In this document: one piece after another, positions 1-9,367 of the stretch
How the letters are laid out: each line of letters starts with the position of its first letter
How positions within the stretch are numbered: position 1 is the stretch's first letter
Assembly: GCF_965224175.1 (NCBI RefSeq)
Contig: NZ_OZ245041.1
Location: 1,612,001-1,676,000 of the forward strand
Length of the DNA: 64,000 bases
Reading direction: 5' to 3'
Origin: Kordia sp965224175
GTDB taxonomy: Bacteria > Bacteroidota > Bacteroidia > Flavobacteriales > Flavobacteriaceae
Notes under the pieces: model-generated
Databases searched by the model: none
The model's input: only the letters and a program-made list of their open reading frames with translations
Told to the model about the DNA's origin: nothing
Program-made: the position numbers and the translations under genes

Positions 1-473
1 TTATTGAAAACGTTCAGATGTCACAAATATTTTATGACTTTTTAAAAATATCTAATATTTCGTTTGGATTGATTTTTTCAGTCGCAAAACTACACTTTAT
101 TCTTAATAATGCATTATAAATATGGTATTTATAGCATTTTATTATTGCTGATATTTTATAAAATCGCACATCTGTTCTTTGTTTTTAATTGCTAAACATA
201 CCTAAATTGCCTCCTGAATGTTCATATTTAGAAGGATTATAGATGTTGTTTAGTGTGATAGTGAAATGATTTTTAACAATTTAATAACTGTGAAGAAAGT
301 ATTCTAAAAATCCCAAATTAATTTCACCATAACAGTTTTTGGTAGTAATTGCAGTTGCTCATATATTATTACATCTACGAAGTAATCTTATTAAGTTTAA
401 CATTTTGGGCAGCTGCTTTTATGAAAGGGTAAAAAAAAGAGCGTTTTGATATCAAAACGCTCTTTTTATAGTT
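1..473. other. gene-free stretch before lon 3' end
   Basis: AT-rich DNA at the window edge with no convincing gene. A weak open frame runs on the minus strand at about 32-169 (GTG start, about 45 residues) but has no recognisable features. The only clear element is the lon terminator at 433-468. Confidence 0.5.
433..468 (-). terminator. lon transcription terminator (possibly bidirectional)
   Basis: A perfect inverted repeat with half-site GAGCGTTTTGAT is flanked by A-runs on one side and T-runs on the other. It lies directly after the lon stop codon, reading on the minus strand. The symmetry would allow it to stop transcription from either side. Confidence 0.85.
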
Positions 474-2927
474 TTATAAAGTCTTGTGATTTTTCACGCT
501 TTCATCAGTAACCGCATGTTTGATTACATCGCTCATTTCAGAAACATAGTGAAACGTAAGTCCTTTTAAGTACGATTGTTTAATTTCTAAAATATCACGT
601 CTGTTTTGCTCACAGAGAATAATTTCTTTGATTCCAGCACGTTTGGCTGCCAATATTTTTTCTTTAATTCCTCCAACAGGTAACACTTTTCCTCGCAAAG
701 TAATTTCACCAGTCATGGCGATATCTTTTTTCACTTTTTTCTGTGTGAATAAAGAAACCAAAGAAGTTAACATTGTGATTCCTGCACTAGGTCCATCTTT
801 AGGTGTGGCACCTTCGGGCACGTGAATATGTACATTGTATTTTGAGAATATTTCTGGTTTTATTCCAAGTAATTCTGCATTCGATTTCATATATTCCATC
901 GCAATTGTCGCAGACTCTTTCATTACTTTCCCTAAGTTTCCAGTAATAGACAGGTTTCCTTTTCCTTTAGATAAGGTAGATTCTATAAATAAAATATCGC
1001 CACCAACACTTGTCCAAGCCAATCCAGTTACAACACCAGCAACATCATTATTTTCATATTTATTGCGTTCCATTCTAGCAGGACCTAACACTTCTTCTAT
1101 GACGGCATTGGTTACTTTTTTCTCATATTTATCTTCCATTGCTATAGATTTGGCTGCATAACGTACCATTTTGGCAATTTGCTTTTCCAAACCACGCACA
1201 CCGCTTTCACGTGTGTAGCCTTCTACAATTTTCTCGAGTTGCTTCTTCCCTATTTTTAGGTCTTTATCAGTAAGTCCGTGTTCTTCTAGTTGTTTCCCTA
1301 GCAGATGTTTTCCTCCAATTTCAACTTTTTCCTCAGTTGTATATCCTGTTACATTAATAATCTCCATACGATCGCGTAATGCTGGCTGAATGGTACTTAA
1401 ACTATTTGCTGTAGCAATAAACATCACTTTCGAAAGATCATAACCCATTTCTAAGAAATTGTCATAAAACTCCGTATTCTGTTCAGGATCTAATACTTCT
1501 AACATTGCAGAAGAAGGATCTCCATTGTGACTGCTAGATAGTTTATCAATTTCATCCAATACAAACACAGGATTTGATGTTCCTGCTTTTTTCAAGCTTT
1601 GAATAATTCTTCCTGGCATCGCACCAATATAAGTTTTACGGTGTCCGCGAATTTCAGCTTCATCACGCAATCCTCCTAAAGAGATGCGCACATATTCTCT
1701 ACCAAGTGCTTCTGCAATCGATTTTCCTAAAGATGTTTTTCCTACTCCTGGAGGTCCGTATAAACATAAAATTGGCGATTTCATATCATTACGAAGCTTT
1801 AATACTGCTAAGTACTCTATGATTCGCTTTTTTACGTCTTCTAATCCTGAATGATCACGATCAAGGATTTTCTGTGCTTTTTTAAGATCAAATTTGTCTT
1901 CACTGAATTCATTCCAAGGTAAATCTAAAAACAACTCTAAGTAATTACGTTGAATAGAATATTCGGCAACTTGTGGATTCATACGTTGCATTTTTGACAA
2001 TTCTTTATCAAAATGCTTTTTCACTTTTTCATTCCACTTTTTACTTTTGGCGCGTGAACGCATTTCTTCTACTTCTTGCTCATACGAAACGCCTCCGCCC
2101 AATTCTTCTTGGATGGTTTTCATTTGTTGATGTAGAAAATATTCTCGCTGTTGCTGATCTAAATCGTGACGAACTTTTGATTGAATATCATTTTTAAGTT
2201 CTAACTGTTGCATTTCCAGATTCATAAATTTCAACGTAGCTAATGCGCGTTGTTTTAAATCTGTAATGGCAAGTAATTCTTGCTTATCCTTTACTGTCAA
2301 ATTCATATTTGACGAAATAAAGTTGATTAAAAACGAAGAACTCTCTATATTTTTAATGGCAAAAGATGCTTCTGAAGGAATATTTGGACTTTCCTTTATA
2401 ATTTGCAACGCTAATTCTTTGATCGATTCTAATATCGCTTGAAACTCTTCATCTTCTTTCGCTGGTCGTGTTTCAGGAACTTCTTTTACAGTAGCTTCCA
2501 TGTAAGGAACATCGCGTAATAATGTATCTACTTCGAAACGTTTTTTTCCTTGAATTATGATTGTAGTATTTCCATCTGGCATTTGTAAAACTCGTAAAAT
2601 TCGAGCTACAGTTCCTAACGTATTGATATCTTCTAACTTCGGATTTTCAACGGTTTCATCTTTTTGAGAAACGACACCAATTACTTTTCCACCATTATTG
2701 GCATCTTTGATTAATTTGATAGACTTATCGCGTCCTGCAGTAATTGGAATGACTACTCCTGGAAACAATACAGTATTTCGCAGTGGAAGAATTGGCAAGG
2801 TTGCAGGCAATTCTTCTCTATTTATCTCTTCTTCATCTTCAGGTGTCATTAACGGAATCAATTCCGCATCTTCATCAATAGATTGAAATGACAAACTGTC
2901 CATATTTAAAAACTTTGTTTCACTCAT
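474..2927 (-). CDS. lon: endopeptidase La (Lon protease)
   Basis: ATP-dependent serine protease that degrades misfolded and regulatory cytosolic proteins. The architecture is complete: an N-terminal LON substrate-binding domain beginning at LPILPLRNTVLFPG, a coiled-coil linker, an AAA+ domain with Walker A GPPGVGKTS (near residue 390) and Walker B VFVLDEIDK, then the Lon proteolytic domain with catalytic Ser in GPSAGIT and catalytic Lys in GGIKEK. The open frame extends 9 codons upstream to an ATG at 2954. I prefer the ATG at 2927 because family members in flavobacteria begin at this MSETKFL-like position; the choice is not certain. A candidate -7 box lies at 3017-3024. It is divergent from the sigma factor at 3177. 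Confidence 0.95.
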   Translation of the reverse strand: MSETKFLNMDSLSFQSIDEDAELIPLMTPEDEEEINREELPATLPILPLRNTVLFPGVVIPITAGRDKSIKLIKDANNGGKVIGVVSQKDETVENPKLEDINTLGTVARILRVLQMPDGNTTIIIQGKKRFEVDTLLRDVPYMEATVKEVPETRPAKEDEEFQAILESIKELALQIIKESPNIPSEASFAIKNIESSSFLINFISSNMNLTVKDKQELLAITDLKQRALATLKFMNLEMQQLELKNDIQSKVRHDLDQQQREYFLHQQMKTIQEELGGGVSYEQEVEEMRSRAKSKKWNEKVKKHFDKELSKMQRMNPQVAEYSIQRNYLELFLDLPWNEFSEDKFDLKKAQKILDRDHSGLEDVKKRIIEYLAVLKLRNDMKSPILCLYGPPGVGKTSLGKSIAEALGREYVRISLGGLRDEAEIRGHRKTYIGAMPGRIIQSLKKAGTSNPVFVLDEIDKLSSSHNGDPSSAMLEVLDPEQNTEFYDNFLEMGYDLSKVMFIATANSLSTIQPALRDRMEIINVTGYTTEEKVEIGGKHLLGKQLEEHGLTDKDLKIGKKQLEKIVEGYTRESGVRGLEKQIAKMVRYAAKSIAMEDKYEKKVTNAVIEEVLGPARMERNKYENNDVAGVVTGLAWTSVGGDILFIESTLSKGKGNLSITGNLGKVMKESATIAMEYMKSNAELLGIKPEIFSKYNVHIHVPEGATPKDGPSAGITMLTSLVSLFTQKKVKKDIAMTGEITLRGKVLPVGGIKEKILAAKRAGIKEIILCEQNRRDILEIKQSYLKGLTFHYVSEMSDVIKHAVTDESVKNHKTL

Positions 2928-3016
2928 ATTTATATTGCTAAGCCATTCTGTCATACAAACAGAAGGATCTCTTTCTAATTATTTTTCTTTTTAAATGCTT
3001 AAACACTTATAAATCA

Positions 3017-3024
3017 GCAAAAGT
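3017..3024 (-). promoter_or_regulatory. candidate -7 box for lon
   Basis: Reads TACTTTTG on the minus strand, matching the Bacteroidota TAnnTTTG consensus, about 90 bases upstream of the lon start. No TTG -33 element was found at the usual spacing. Confidence 0.4.
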
Positions 3025-3176
3025 AGTTGATTTTCCTAGTGTTAGACACTCTATAAGTTCAATTGTTGTGCCAAGCTTTTACGCAAAAAGACATAAAATT
3101 CAAGAAATATTAAATATTTTTAATCCAAACTGTAACATTTTAATTTTTCAATCATCTTTACAATAAACTAAACTTT

Positions 3177-3731
3177 TTGAGCCACCAAAAGTTAAATACT
3201 GAACAACTCGTTACGTTGTGCAAAGAAGGAAATCAATCTGCGCAAATGGAGATTTACAATCGCTATTACAAAGCGATGTACAATACTGCATTTCGAATTT
3301 TAAAAAATAGCGCAGAAGCTGAAGATGCTATGCAAGAAGCGTTTTTGAACGCATTCATGAAGCTAGACACTTTTAGCGAACAAGTTTCTTTTGGAGCATG
3401 GTTAAAAAAAATTGTTGTAAACAAAAGTATTTACCTGTATAAGAAGCAACAGCGAAAAGAAGAAGTTCCAATAGACTCTTTATTACATAAGGTCGAAGAT
3501 AATGACGGAATTGCTTCGGATGAGGAGTTTACAAGCTTACAGGCTCAAAAAGTATTGCAAACTTTAAAAACACTGAAGGACAATTACAGAGTTTCTTTGA
3601 CCTTACATTTAATTGAAGGGTTCGATTATGAAGAAATTTGCACAATTCTAGATATCAGCTATGCAAATTGTAGAACAATGATTTCGCGTGCTAAAGACAG
3701 TCTAAGAAGAAAATTGGAAGTATACGTATGA
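3177..3731 (+). CDS. ECF-type RNA polymerase sigma factor
   Basis: Extracytoplasmic-function sigma factor, 184 residues, the usual length. Sigma region 2 spans about residues 25-95 (YYKAMYNTAFRILKN, then AEDAMQEAFLNAF). Region 4 is at about 130-180, ending in a helix-turn-helix (DYEEICTILDIS ... CRTMISRAKDSLRR). The start codon is TTG; no in-frame ATG exists upstream and the next internal ATG would remove the conserved beginning of region 2. The stop overlaps the next gene by 4 bases (ATGA), so the two are translationally coupled. By analogy with ECF operons, it probably transcribes its own operon. Confidence 0.9.
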   Translation: MSHQKLNTEQLVTLCKEGNQSAQMEIYNRYYKAMYNTAFRILKNSAEAEDAMQEAFLNAFMKLDTFSEQVSFGAWLKKIVVNKSIYLYKKQQRKEEVPIDSLLHKVEDNDGIASDEEFTSLQAQKVLQTLKTLKDNYRVSLTLHLIEGFDYEEICTILDISYANCRTMISRAKDSLRRKLEVYV

Positions 3732-4291
3732 AAGAGAAAGACAACATTGTGAATTTGTTTGACCGATTGAAAGATGATTTTGATGTGGAAACACCCGATA
3801 TGGGTCACGAGAATCGTTTTTTAAGAAAGTTACAACAACAACAAAATCAGGAAACAAAAGACAGTTCTAAACCAATAGTATTATTTACTTGGTGGAAGCA
3901 AATTGCGGCAGCATGTGTACTTTTATTGAGCTTGGGAATTTTTATCGGTTCTAATTTTGGATCGGCTACAGAAGACCCAGAAATTACACTTTCACCAGAA
4001 ATAGAAAAATCGCAATTGTATTTTGCTTCGCTGATTGAAAAAGAACTTGTAAAAGTAAAAGCTGCAGAAAATGAAGATACTAAAGAAATCATTGATGACG
4101 CTTTATTACAACTAAAACGCTTAGAAAAAGATTATACTAACTTAAAAAACCAACTCACAGAAGGTGGAGACGACAAACGTATTTTACATGCTATGGTGAC
4201 TAATTTTCAACTTCGCATTGATTTACTAGAAAGCGTATTAACACAAATTGAGGAAATTAAATTATTCAAAAATGAAAACACTATTATATAA
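3728..4291 (+). CDS. probable membrane anti-sigma factor
   Basis: 187 residues: an acidic cytosolic N-terminal region (1-55), one transmembrane helix at about 57-76 (WWKQIAAACVLLLSLGIFIG) and a periplasmic part predicted to be helical (about 95-180). Position, coupling to the ECF sigma gene and single-spanning topology suggest an anti-sigma factor that holds the sigma factor at the membrane. No zinc-binding HxxxCxxC motif is visible, so this assignment rests on context and topology. It overlaps the start of the next gene by 20 bases. Confidence 0.65.
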   Translation: MKEKDNIVNLFDRLKDDFDVETPDMGHENRFLRKLQQQQNQETKDSSKPIVLFTWWKQIAAACVLLLSLGIFIGSNFGSATEDPEITLSPEIEKSQLYFASLIEKELVKVKAAENEDTKEIIDDALLQLKRLEKDYTNLKNQLTEGGDDKRILHAMVTNFQLRIDLLESVLTQIEEIKLFKNENTII

Positions 4292-5363
4292 AATAACTTT
4301 ACTTGCTTTTTTAGTGCCTGTTATAGCATTAGCGAATAATGGAAAAGGAAAATTTAAAGGAAAGCATACCAAAGAAAAAACAATTACCAAAGAGTTTTCC
4401 GTAAATGCTGATGCTTTATTAAAAATTGACAATAGCTATGGAGCTGTACACATGAAAGCTTGGGACAAAAATACGGTTGCTATTGAAGTAGTAATTAAAA
4501 CCAACGGAAATTCAGAATCGAAAGTAACAGAACGTTTAGGACAAATTGACGTAGATTTTAATAATTCCTCAAACATGGTAAGCGCAAAAACTAAATTCAA
4601 TAATGGTTCAAAAGCGTGGTGGAAGTGGAATAAACGTAACAAAGTAAGTGTGACTGTAAATTATACGATTAAGTTCCCAAAAGGAAATGAGTTAGACATT
4701 TCAAATGATTACGGTTCTATTTTTATAGATAAAGCTGAAAATAGAGCTTCTTTGAGCTGTGATTATGGAAGCATGGAACTTGGAGAACTGCTAGCAGATA
4801 ACAATTCATTAGATTTTGATTACAGCAATAATGTAACAATCGCATATATGAAAAGTGGTAGTATTGATGCAGATTATTCTTCATTTACACTGAACAAAGC
4901 AGGAAATATTGACTTAGATGCAGATTATACAAAATCACGTTTCGGAGCTATCAATAATATTGAGTATAACTGCGATTACAATACACTTCAAATTGAAAAA
5001 GCCAATAATATAAAAGGTGTTGGTGATTACTTATCATTACGCTTAGGAGAAATTACTGGAAATGTAGATTTGACAGCAGATTATGGTTCTATAAAAATTG
5101 CAGAAATGACAGCTACTGCAGGAAATATTAAAATTGAATCTGAATATGCAGGTATCAAAATTGGATATCAAGCAGGCTATTCTTTTACGTTTGATCTTAA
5201 TTTAGAGTATGCAAGCATTAAAGGAGACGATGACTTTACATTTAATAAAAAACGCGTCGAATCAGGAGAGCGTTACTATCAAGGATATTATGGAAAAAGT
5301 TCAAGTAGAAATAATATCATGATCGACTCAGAATACGGAAGCATCCGATTTGAAAAATTATAA
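4272..5363 (+). CDS. exported DUF4097-like beta-repeat protein
   Basis: 363 residues with a Sec signal peptide (MKTLLYKITLLAFLVPVIALA) followed by repeated short beta segments of the form DYGS/DYSS/EYAS (for example at NDYGSIF, CDYGSM, ADYSSF, SEYGSIRF). This is the pattern of the DUF4097/DUF4098 putative adhesin family, which folds as a right-handed beta-helix-like stack. The ATG at 4272 is chosen because it begins the signal peptide; an open frame runs 8 codons further upstream without a good start. It sits in the sigma/anti-sigma operon, so it is likely one of the envelope outputs of that regulator. Molecular function unknown. Confidence 0.75.
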   Translation: MKTLLYKITLLAFLVPVIALANNGKGKFKGKHTKEKTITKEFSVNADALLKIDNSYGAVHMKAWDKNTVAIEVVIKTNGNSESKVTERLGQIDVDFNNSSNMVSAKTKFNNGSKAWWKWNKRNKVSVTVNYTIKFPKGNELDISNDYGSIFIDKAENRASLSCDYGSMELGELLADNNSLDFDYSNNVTIAYMKSGSIDADYSSFTLNKAGNIDLDADYTKSRFGAINNIEYNCDYNTLQIEKANNIKGVGDYLSLRLGEITGNVDLTADYGSIKIAEMTATAGNIKIESEYAGIKIGYQAGYSFTFDLNLEYASIKGDDDFTFNKKRVESGERYYQGYYGKSSSRNNIMIDSEYGSIRFEKL

Positions 5364-5414
5364 TAACAACAAACATCATCAAAAAACAATTAAAAACTTA
5401 AAAAATCAAAAATC

Positions 5415-6152
5415 ATGAAAAAAGCGACAGTATTTATCATTGCACTTTTATTAGCTACAACAGTATCTCACGCACAATGGGGTTGGGGAAAAGGAAAGAA
5501 AATTAAAGGAAATGGAAAGATGACCACTATTACGAGAACTACTTCAGATTATGACATTGTAAGTGTTGCTGGATCATTTGACGTAGAATTAGTAGCTGGA
5601 ACAGAAGGAAAAATTACACTTGAAGGTGAATCTAACTTATTAGAGTATATTGAAACAGAAGTAAAAAGTGACAAACTAAAGATTAAAGTAAAAAAAGGAT
5701 ATAACATTCGCGTAAGTAATAACAAGAAGTTATTAATTACAGTTCCTTTTAGAGATTTAAGCAAAGTAGCATTGGCTGGTTCTGGAGATGTATATACAAA
5801 AGATACTATCAAAGCTGACGAGTTTAAAATGGCATTAGCAGGTTCAGGAGATGTTATTATTGACATCGATGCCAACGATTTAACAATGGCAGTTTCTGGT
5901 TCTGGAGACATGACAGCAAGAGGAACAGCAAATTCATCGTCTATCAAACTAGCGGGTTCTGGAGATATTCACGCTTACAAATTGAAATCAAAAAGTGCTG
6001 AAGTAAGCTTAGCAGGTTCTGGAGATATTAGATTGTATGTAGAAGATAATTTAAAAGCTCGAGTAGTGGGCTCTGGAGATATTACATACAAAGGAAATCC
6101 ATCAAAAGAAGATACAAAAGTATCAGGTTCTGGAAGTATTTCGATGAACTAG
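5415..6152 (+). CDS. exported DUF2807 (GIN domain) protein
   Basis: 245 residues with signal peptide (MKKATVFIIALLLATTVSHA) and then a DUF2807 'head GIN' auto-transporter adhesin-like domain. The motif A-G-S-G-D recurs at least seven times at intervals of about 18-22 residues (LAGSGDV, VSGSGDM, VVGSGDI), marking turns of a beta-solenoid. It is the last gene of the sigma-factor operon and is closed by a strong terminator. With the DUF4097 protein before it, it probably acts in the periplasm or at the cell surface; no substrate or partner can be read from the sequence. Confidence 0.85.
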   Translation: MKKATVFIIALLLATTVSHAQWGWGKGKKIKGNGKMTTITRTTSDYDIVSVAGSFDVELVAGTEGKITLEGESNLLEYIETEVKSDKLKIKVKKGYNIRVSNNKKLLITVPFRDLSKVALAGSGDVYTKDTIKADEFKMALAGSGDVIIDIDANDLTMAVSGSGDMTARGTANSSSIKLAGSGDIHAYKLKSKSAEVSLAGSGDIRLYVEDNLKARVVGSGDITYKGNPSKEDTKVSGSGSISMN

Positions 6153-6173
6153 AAGATTCAAAAAACGAACATA

Positions 6174-6202
6174 AAAAAACCACTCATCTTGAGTGGTTTT
6201 TT
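6174..6202 (+). terminator. terminator of the sigma-factor operon
   Basis: Hairpin CCACTC-atctt-GAGTGG flanked by A6 and T6 runs, directly after the DUF2807 gene. It also lies downstream of the minus-strand lipoprotein gene and could serve both. Confidence 0.85.
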
Positions 6203-6224
6203 GTTTTTATATTTTTTAAAAATA

Positions 6225-6887
6225 TTATTGTCTTGTAAATACAGAAGTGGCAGTTATAGTAGATACTATAGTAATTCCACTGACAGTTTCCGATTGTTGT
6301 TGGTCTTGGATAAAAGTAAGTGTTTGTCCATCTGCACTTATTGTATATTGTGATTCTTGTGGCATATCAGCTATTGCACTCGTATCTACTCCATCTACTT
6401 CTAGGTTATAAAACGCACTACTAAAATTAATCATATTAGCTCCTGTAAGTTCATAGGTTCCGTCACCCATAACATCATTATAATTTTGAGTATTGGTCAC
6501 TGTAGGTTCTCCAGGTATATTTACGGTTGAAGTTACATCGTAAGATCCATCAGTAGAAAAAGTACCGCCATTAGTAAAAGTAACTGTATAATTTAAATTT
6601 TCTCCAACAATTTCAGAAGTTACTGTTGTGGTAAGATCAGCAACTGTTACTGATGATTCCGTTCCAGCATCTAAAGAAACTGCTGCCCATGTTCCTACTA
6701 TCGAAGTTGGATTTGTTGGGTCTGTTGGATCCGTAGGATCTGTCGGGTCAGTAGGGTTTGCTGGATCTGTTGGGTTTGTTGGATTTGTGACAATAGTTTC
6801 TTCCAAACCGTCATCCAATGCTTCATTTTCACAGGTGAACGCTGTTAAAGAAATAAAGATTAACAGCAAAAGGGATGCTTTTTTCAT
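6225..6887 (-). CDS. lipoprotein with lipocalin-like domain
   Basis: 220 residues. The N-terminus is a lipoprotein signal (MKKASLLLLIFISLTAFTC) with the modified Cys at about 19. A low-complexity linker of PTNPTD/PTDPTD repeats (about residues 37-60) follows, then a domain starting IVGTW that resembles Bacteroidota lipocalin-like folds. The frame opens with TTG at 6890, but the adjacent ATG at 6887 gives the normal signal peptide. A TAAATTTG -7 box lies 23 bases upstream. The substrate is unknown; it is presumably membrane-anchored in the envelope. Confidence 0.7.
   Translation of the reverse strand: MKKASLLLLIFISLTAFTCENEALDDGLEETIVTNPTNPTDPANPTDPTDPTDPTDPTNPTSIVGTWAAVSLDAGTESSVTVADLTTTVTSEIVGENLNYTVTFTNGGTFSTDGSYDVTSTVNIPGEPTVTNTQNYNDVMGDGTYELTGANMINFSSAFYNLEVDGVDTSAIADMPQESQYTISADGQTLTFIQDQQQSETVSGITIVSTITATSVFTRQ
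6708..6790 (-). repeat. 9-bp in-frame repeat encoding the PTDPTD linker
   Basis: About nine imperfect copies of a 9-base unit (plus strand GGNTCNGTN) encode the Pro-Thr-Asp/Asn linker of the lipoprotein. Unit size is a multiple of three, so copy changes would alter linker length without breaking the frame. Confidence 0.75.
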
Positions 6888-6910
6888 CAATAATTGGTTT
6901 TAATTTCTAA

Positions 6911-6918
6911 CAAATTTA
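6911..6918 (-). promoter_or_regulatory. candidate -7 box for the lipoprotein gene
   Basis: TAAATTTG on the minus strand, an exact match to TAnnTTTG, 23 bases before the ATG at 6887. No -33 TTG at canonical spacing. Confidence 0.45.
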
Positions 6919-6971
6919 GTAAAATAAATGATTTGACCTATTTTATGCACATAAACAGACATAAAACACTG

Positions 6972-8306
6972 TTATTGTACATATTTCGTCTTTTTGATCA
7001 GACTTAAAATGATAAACGATAATAAAAAGAAAACCGCTAAAAATAATACAGACCATTGCATAGAACCTGTAATTGCATTTAAAGCTCCAAAAACAAGCAT
7101 TCCTAATACAATTGCTACCTTTTCAGTAACATCGTAAAAGCTAAAATATGTTGCCGTATCTTCTGTTTCAGGTAATAATTTAGAATAGGTTGATCGGGAT
7201 AGAGATTGAATAGCTCCAAGCACCAATCCAATTAATCCGCCTAAACCATAAAAATACATTTCTATATTTCCTTGAGTTTTATCTAATGAAAATGCTACAA
7301 AACAGACAACTCCCCAAATTATGATTGTAATTTTTAATGCTGTTAGATTTCCATAAGCTTTTGAAACTCTTGAAAAGATAAATGCTCCAAAAATCGCAAC
7401 AAATTGTACTAACAAAATAGCGCCAATTAAATTTGTAGTTGGCAATCCTAATTCGGTACTTCCAAAAATTCCCGCCATGTAAATAATGGTTTGAACTCCT
7501 ACACTAAAAAAGAAGAACGAAATTAAGAATGTACGTAATTGTGGATAGTTAACCAATTCATTCCACACTTTCTTCAATTCTTTAAAACCACTGGTTAAAT
7601 ATCCTTTTTTAGGTTCTTTTTTATGTACATTACTTGGCAATCTACGATATGTAATTTGTGCAAAACCTAACCACCAAAGACCTACAACAATAAAAGAAAT
7701 ACGCGTTGGAAAAGTGGTTCCTTCTTCCATACCAATTAAATCAGGTTTCATGATAATTGCTAAACAAAGAATTAATAAGATAATCGAACCAATATATCCC
7801 ATGATAAATCCTTTAGCACTGGCAGCGTCTTGCTGTTCTGGATGTGCTACTTCAGGTAAATATGCATTGTAAAATACGATACTTCCCCAAAAACCAATTC
7901 CAGAGGTAATGGTCAGCAGAATACCAACCCACAAAGTAGATTCACCTTTAAAAAAGTATAACCCCATTATAGATAATGAACCTAACAGACAAAATCCTTT
8001 TAAAAATTTTAGTTTATTTCCTGAAGAATCCGCAATTCCAGAAAGTATTGGCGATGTAAATGCTACAATTGCCATAAACAACGCAATGGTATAATTATAT
8101 AAAGTTGTTGGATTCCAATCGGTACCTAAGAACGAAATTTTTCCTGTAAGTTTAAATTGCTCAAAACTCTCAGTAATGGTGGCATAATAAATTGGAAAAA
8201 CCGCAGTACTTATGACTAATGAGTATACGGAATTTGCCCAGTCATAAAATGCCCAAGCATTGATCAGTTTTTTATCTCCTTTTTGCAATCCAGTAGTTTT
8301 TCCCAT
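6972..8306 (-). CDS. MFS transporter, UMF1 (Atg22-like) family
   Basis: 444 residues with about 12 hydrophobic helices. The opening segment INAWAFYDWANSVYSL is the hallmark of the UMF1/Atg22-like family of major facilitator proteins, named from the yeast vacuolar amino-acid effluxer. It should act in the inner membrane as a secondary transporter; the substrate in bacteria is not established. It lies downstream of, and in the same direction as, the M48 protease gene, but a terminator at 8324-8349 separates them. Confidence 0.85.
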   Translation of the reverse strand: MGKTTGLQKGDKKLINAWAFYDWANSVYSLVISTAVFPIYYATITESFEQFKLTGKISFLGTDWNPTTLYNYTIALFMAIVAFTSPILSGIADSSGNKLKFLKGFCLLGSLSIMGLYFFKGESTLWVGILLTITSGIGFWGSIVFYNAYLPEVAHPEQQDAASAKGFIMGYIGSIILLILCLAIIMKPDLIGMEEGTTFPTRISFIVVGLWWLGFAQITYRRLPSNVHKKEPKKGYLTSGFKELKKVWNELVNYPQLRTFLISFFFFSVGVQTIIYMAGIFGSTELGLPTTNLIGAILLVQFVAIFGAFIFSRVSKAYGNLTALKITIIIWGVVCFVAFSLDKTQGNIEMYFYGLGGLIGLVLGAIQSLSRSTYSKLLPETEDTATYFSFYDVTEKVAIVLGMLVFGALNAITGSMQWSVLFLAVFFLLSFIILSLIKKTKYVQ

Positions 8307-8323
8307 GTCTTAATTCGTTGAAT

Positions 8324-8349
8324 AAAAAAAGCTGCCCAATTGGACAGCT
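8324..8349 (-). terminator. terminator of the M48 protease gene
   Basis: Minus-strand hairpin AGCTGTCC-AATT-GGGCAGCT (one G-U pair) followed by T7, located just downstream of the protease stop codon. Confidence 0.85.
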
Positions 8350-8384
8350 CCTAAAATACAGATTATTTTTGAATGTGTTTTTAA

Positions 8385-9206
8385 CTAAAAGTTTTTTATT
8401 GGTCTAAATGATGTTACACCAAATTTTCTAGCTTCTGCTTTCGCTAAAGCTGATTCTGCTTGTAAGTTTTTAATACGTGTTTCATTTGCTGGATGTGTGC
8501 TTAGAAATTCTGGCGGAGCTTGTCCGTTACTTTTAGCTCCCATACGTTTCCATAATTCAGCAGCTTCATCAGGATTGTATCCTGCAATCGCCATTAAATA
8601 CACGCCTATTTTATCCGATTCATTTTCGTGTTTTCTACTAAAAGGTAAAATACCCAATACTGTTGATCCAACTCCATAATATTGGTTAAAAGCCTGTCTT
8701 GACTTATCATCTTTAATTAAGATATTCCCACCAAGCGCTCCTACTTGTTGTACCATTCCAGCACTCATACGTTGTTGTCCATGATTTGCTAATGCATGCG
8801 CAACTTCATGTCCCATAATAGCAGCAACGGCTGTTTCATTTTCAGCTACGTCTAAAATTCCTGTATAGAAAACTATTTTTCCTCCTGGCATACACCAAGC
8901 ATTAATTGTAGGATCGTTTACTAAATTGTATTCCCACTTATAATCTTTTAAATATCCTTGTTTTCCGTTAGCATCTAACCAACGTTCTGCAGCAACAGCA
9001 ATACGCTCTCCTACTCTTTTGATCATATTAGCTCTAGTTGTTCCTGTCTCTACTTTATTTTCTGTTAAAAACTGATCATATTGTGCAAAAGCTGTTGGAA
9101 ACAACTGTGAATTAGGTATTAATGCTAATGTTTTCTTCCCTGTAAATGGGTTTGTTGCACACGATAGCATAAATACAAAAACTGATAATGCGATTATTTT
9201 CTTCAT
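8385..9206 (-). CDS. M48 family metalloprotease, lipoprotein
   Basis: 273 residues. The lipoprotein signal peptide ends at a Cys in MLSCATNPFTGK. Zinc metallopeptidase motif H133-E134-V-A-H137 is visible (MGHEVAHALANHG), with the third ligand Glu in HENESDKIG further on. The NPFTG..T motif near the N-terminus is common in LoiP/YcaL-like outer-membrane or periplasmic M48 proteases, which help with envelope quality control. Single-gene transcription unit with its own terminator; a TAATTTTG box lies at 9264-9271. Confidence 0.9.
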   Translation of the reverse strand: MKKIIALSVFVFMLSCATNPFTGKKTLALIPNSQLFPTAFAQYDQFLTENKVETGTTRANMIKRVGERIAVAAERWLDANGKQGYLKDYKWEYNLVNDPTINAWCMPGGKIVFYTGILDVAENETAVAAIMGHEVAHALANHGQQRMSAGMVQQVGALGGNILIKDDKSRQAFNQYYGVGSTVLGILPFSRKHENESDKIGVYLMAIAGYNPDEAAELWKRMGAKSNGQAPPEFLSTHPANETRIKNLQAESALAKAEARKFGVTSFRPIKNF

Positions 9207-9263
9207 GTCCTTTCTGTGTTTTTTAATCTTTTATTATTATATCGAACTTTGTATTGGTTCTTA

Positions 9264-9271
9264 CAAAATTA
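9264..9271 (-). promoter_or_regulatory. candidate -7 box for the M48 protease gene
   Basis: TAATTTTG on the minus strand, matching TAnnTTTG, 57 bases upstream of the ATG. The -33 element is not evident. Confidence 0.4.
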
Positions 9272-9367
9272 GCGATTATTAAATTATTGGCATAAAACTA
9301 TAAAATGTATTTCCGAAGCTCGAAAATTTATCTCAATTTTGAACGATCTTAGATATCTTACCAAAAA

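Noticed and set aside
32..169. Minus-strand open frame of about 45 codons near the window start
   Set aside because: GTG start, no recognisable domain, AT-rich composition like the surrounding non-coding DNA, and no promoter or conserved motif.
6628..6903. Plus-strand ORF with GSVGSVGSVG repeats
   Set aside because: It is the antisense shadow of the PTDPTD linker of the lipoprotein gene.
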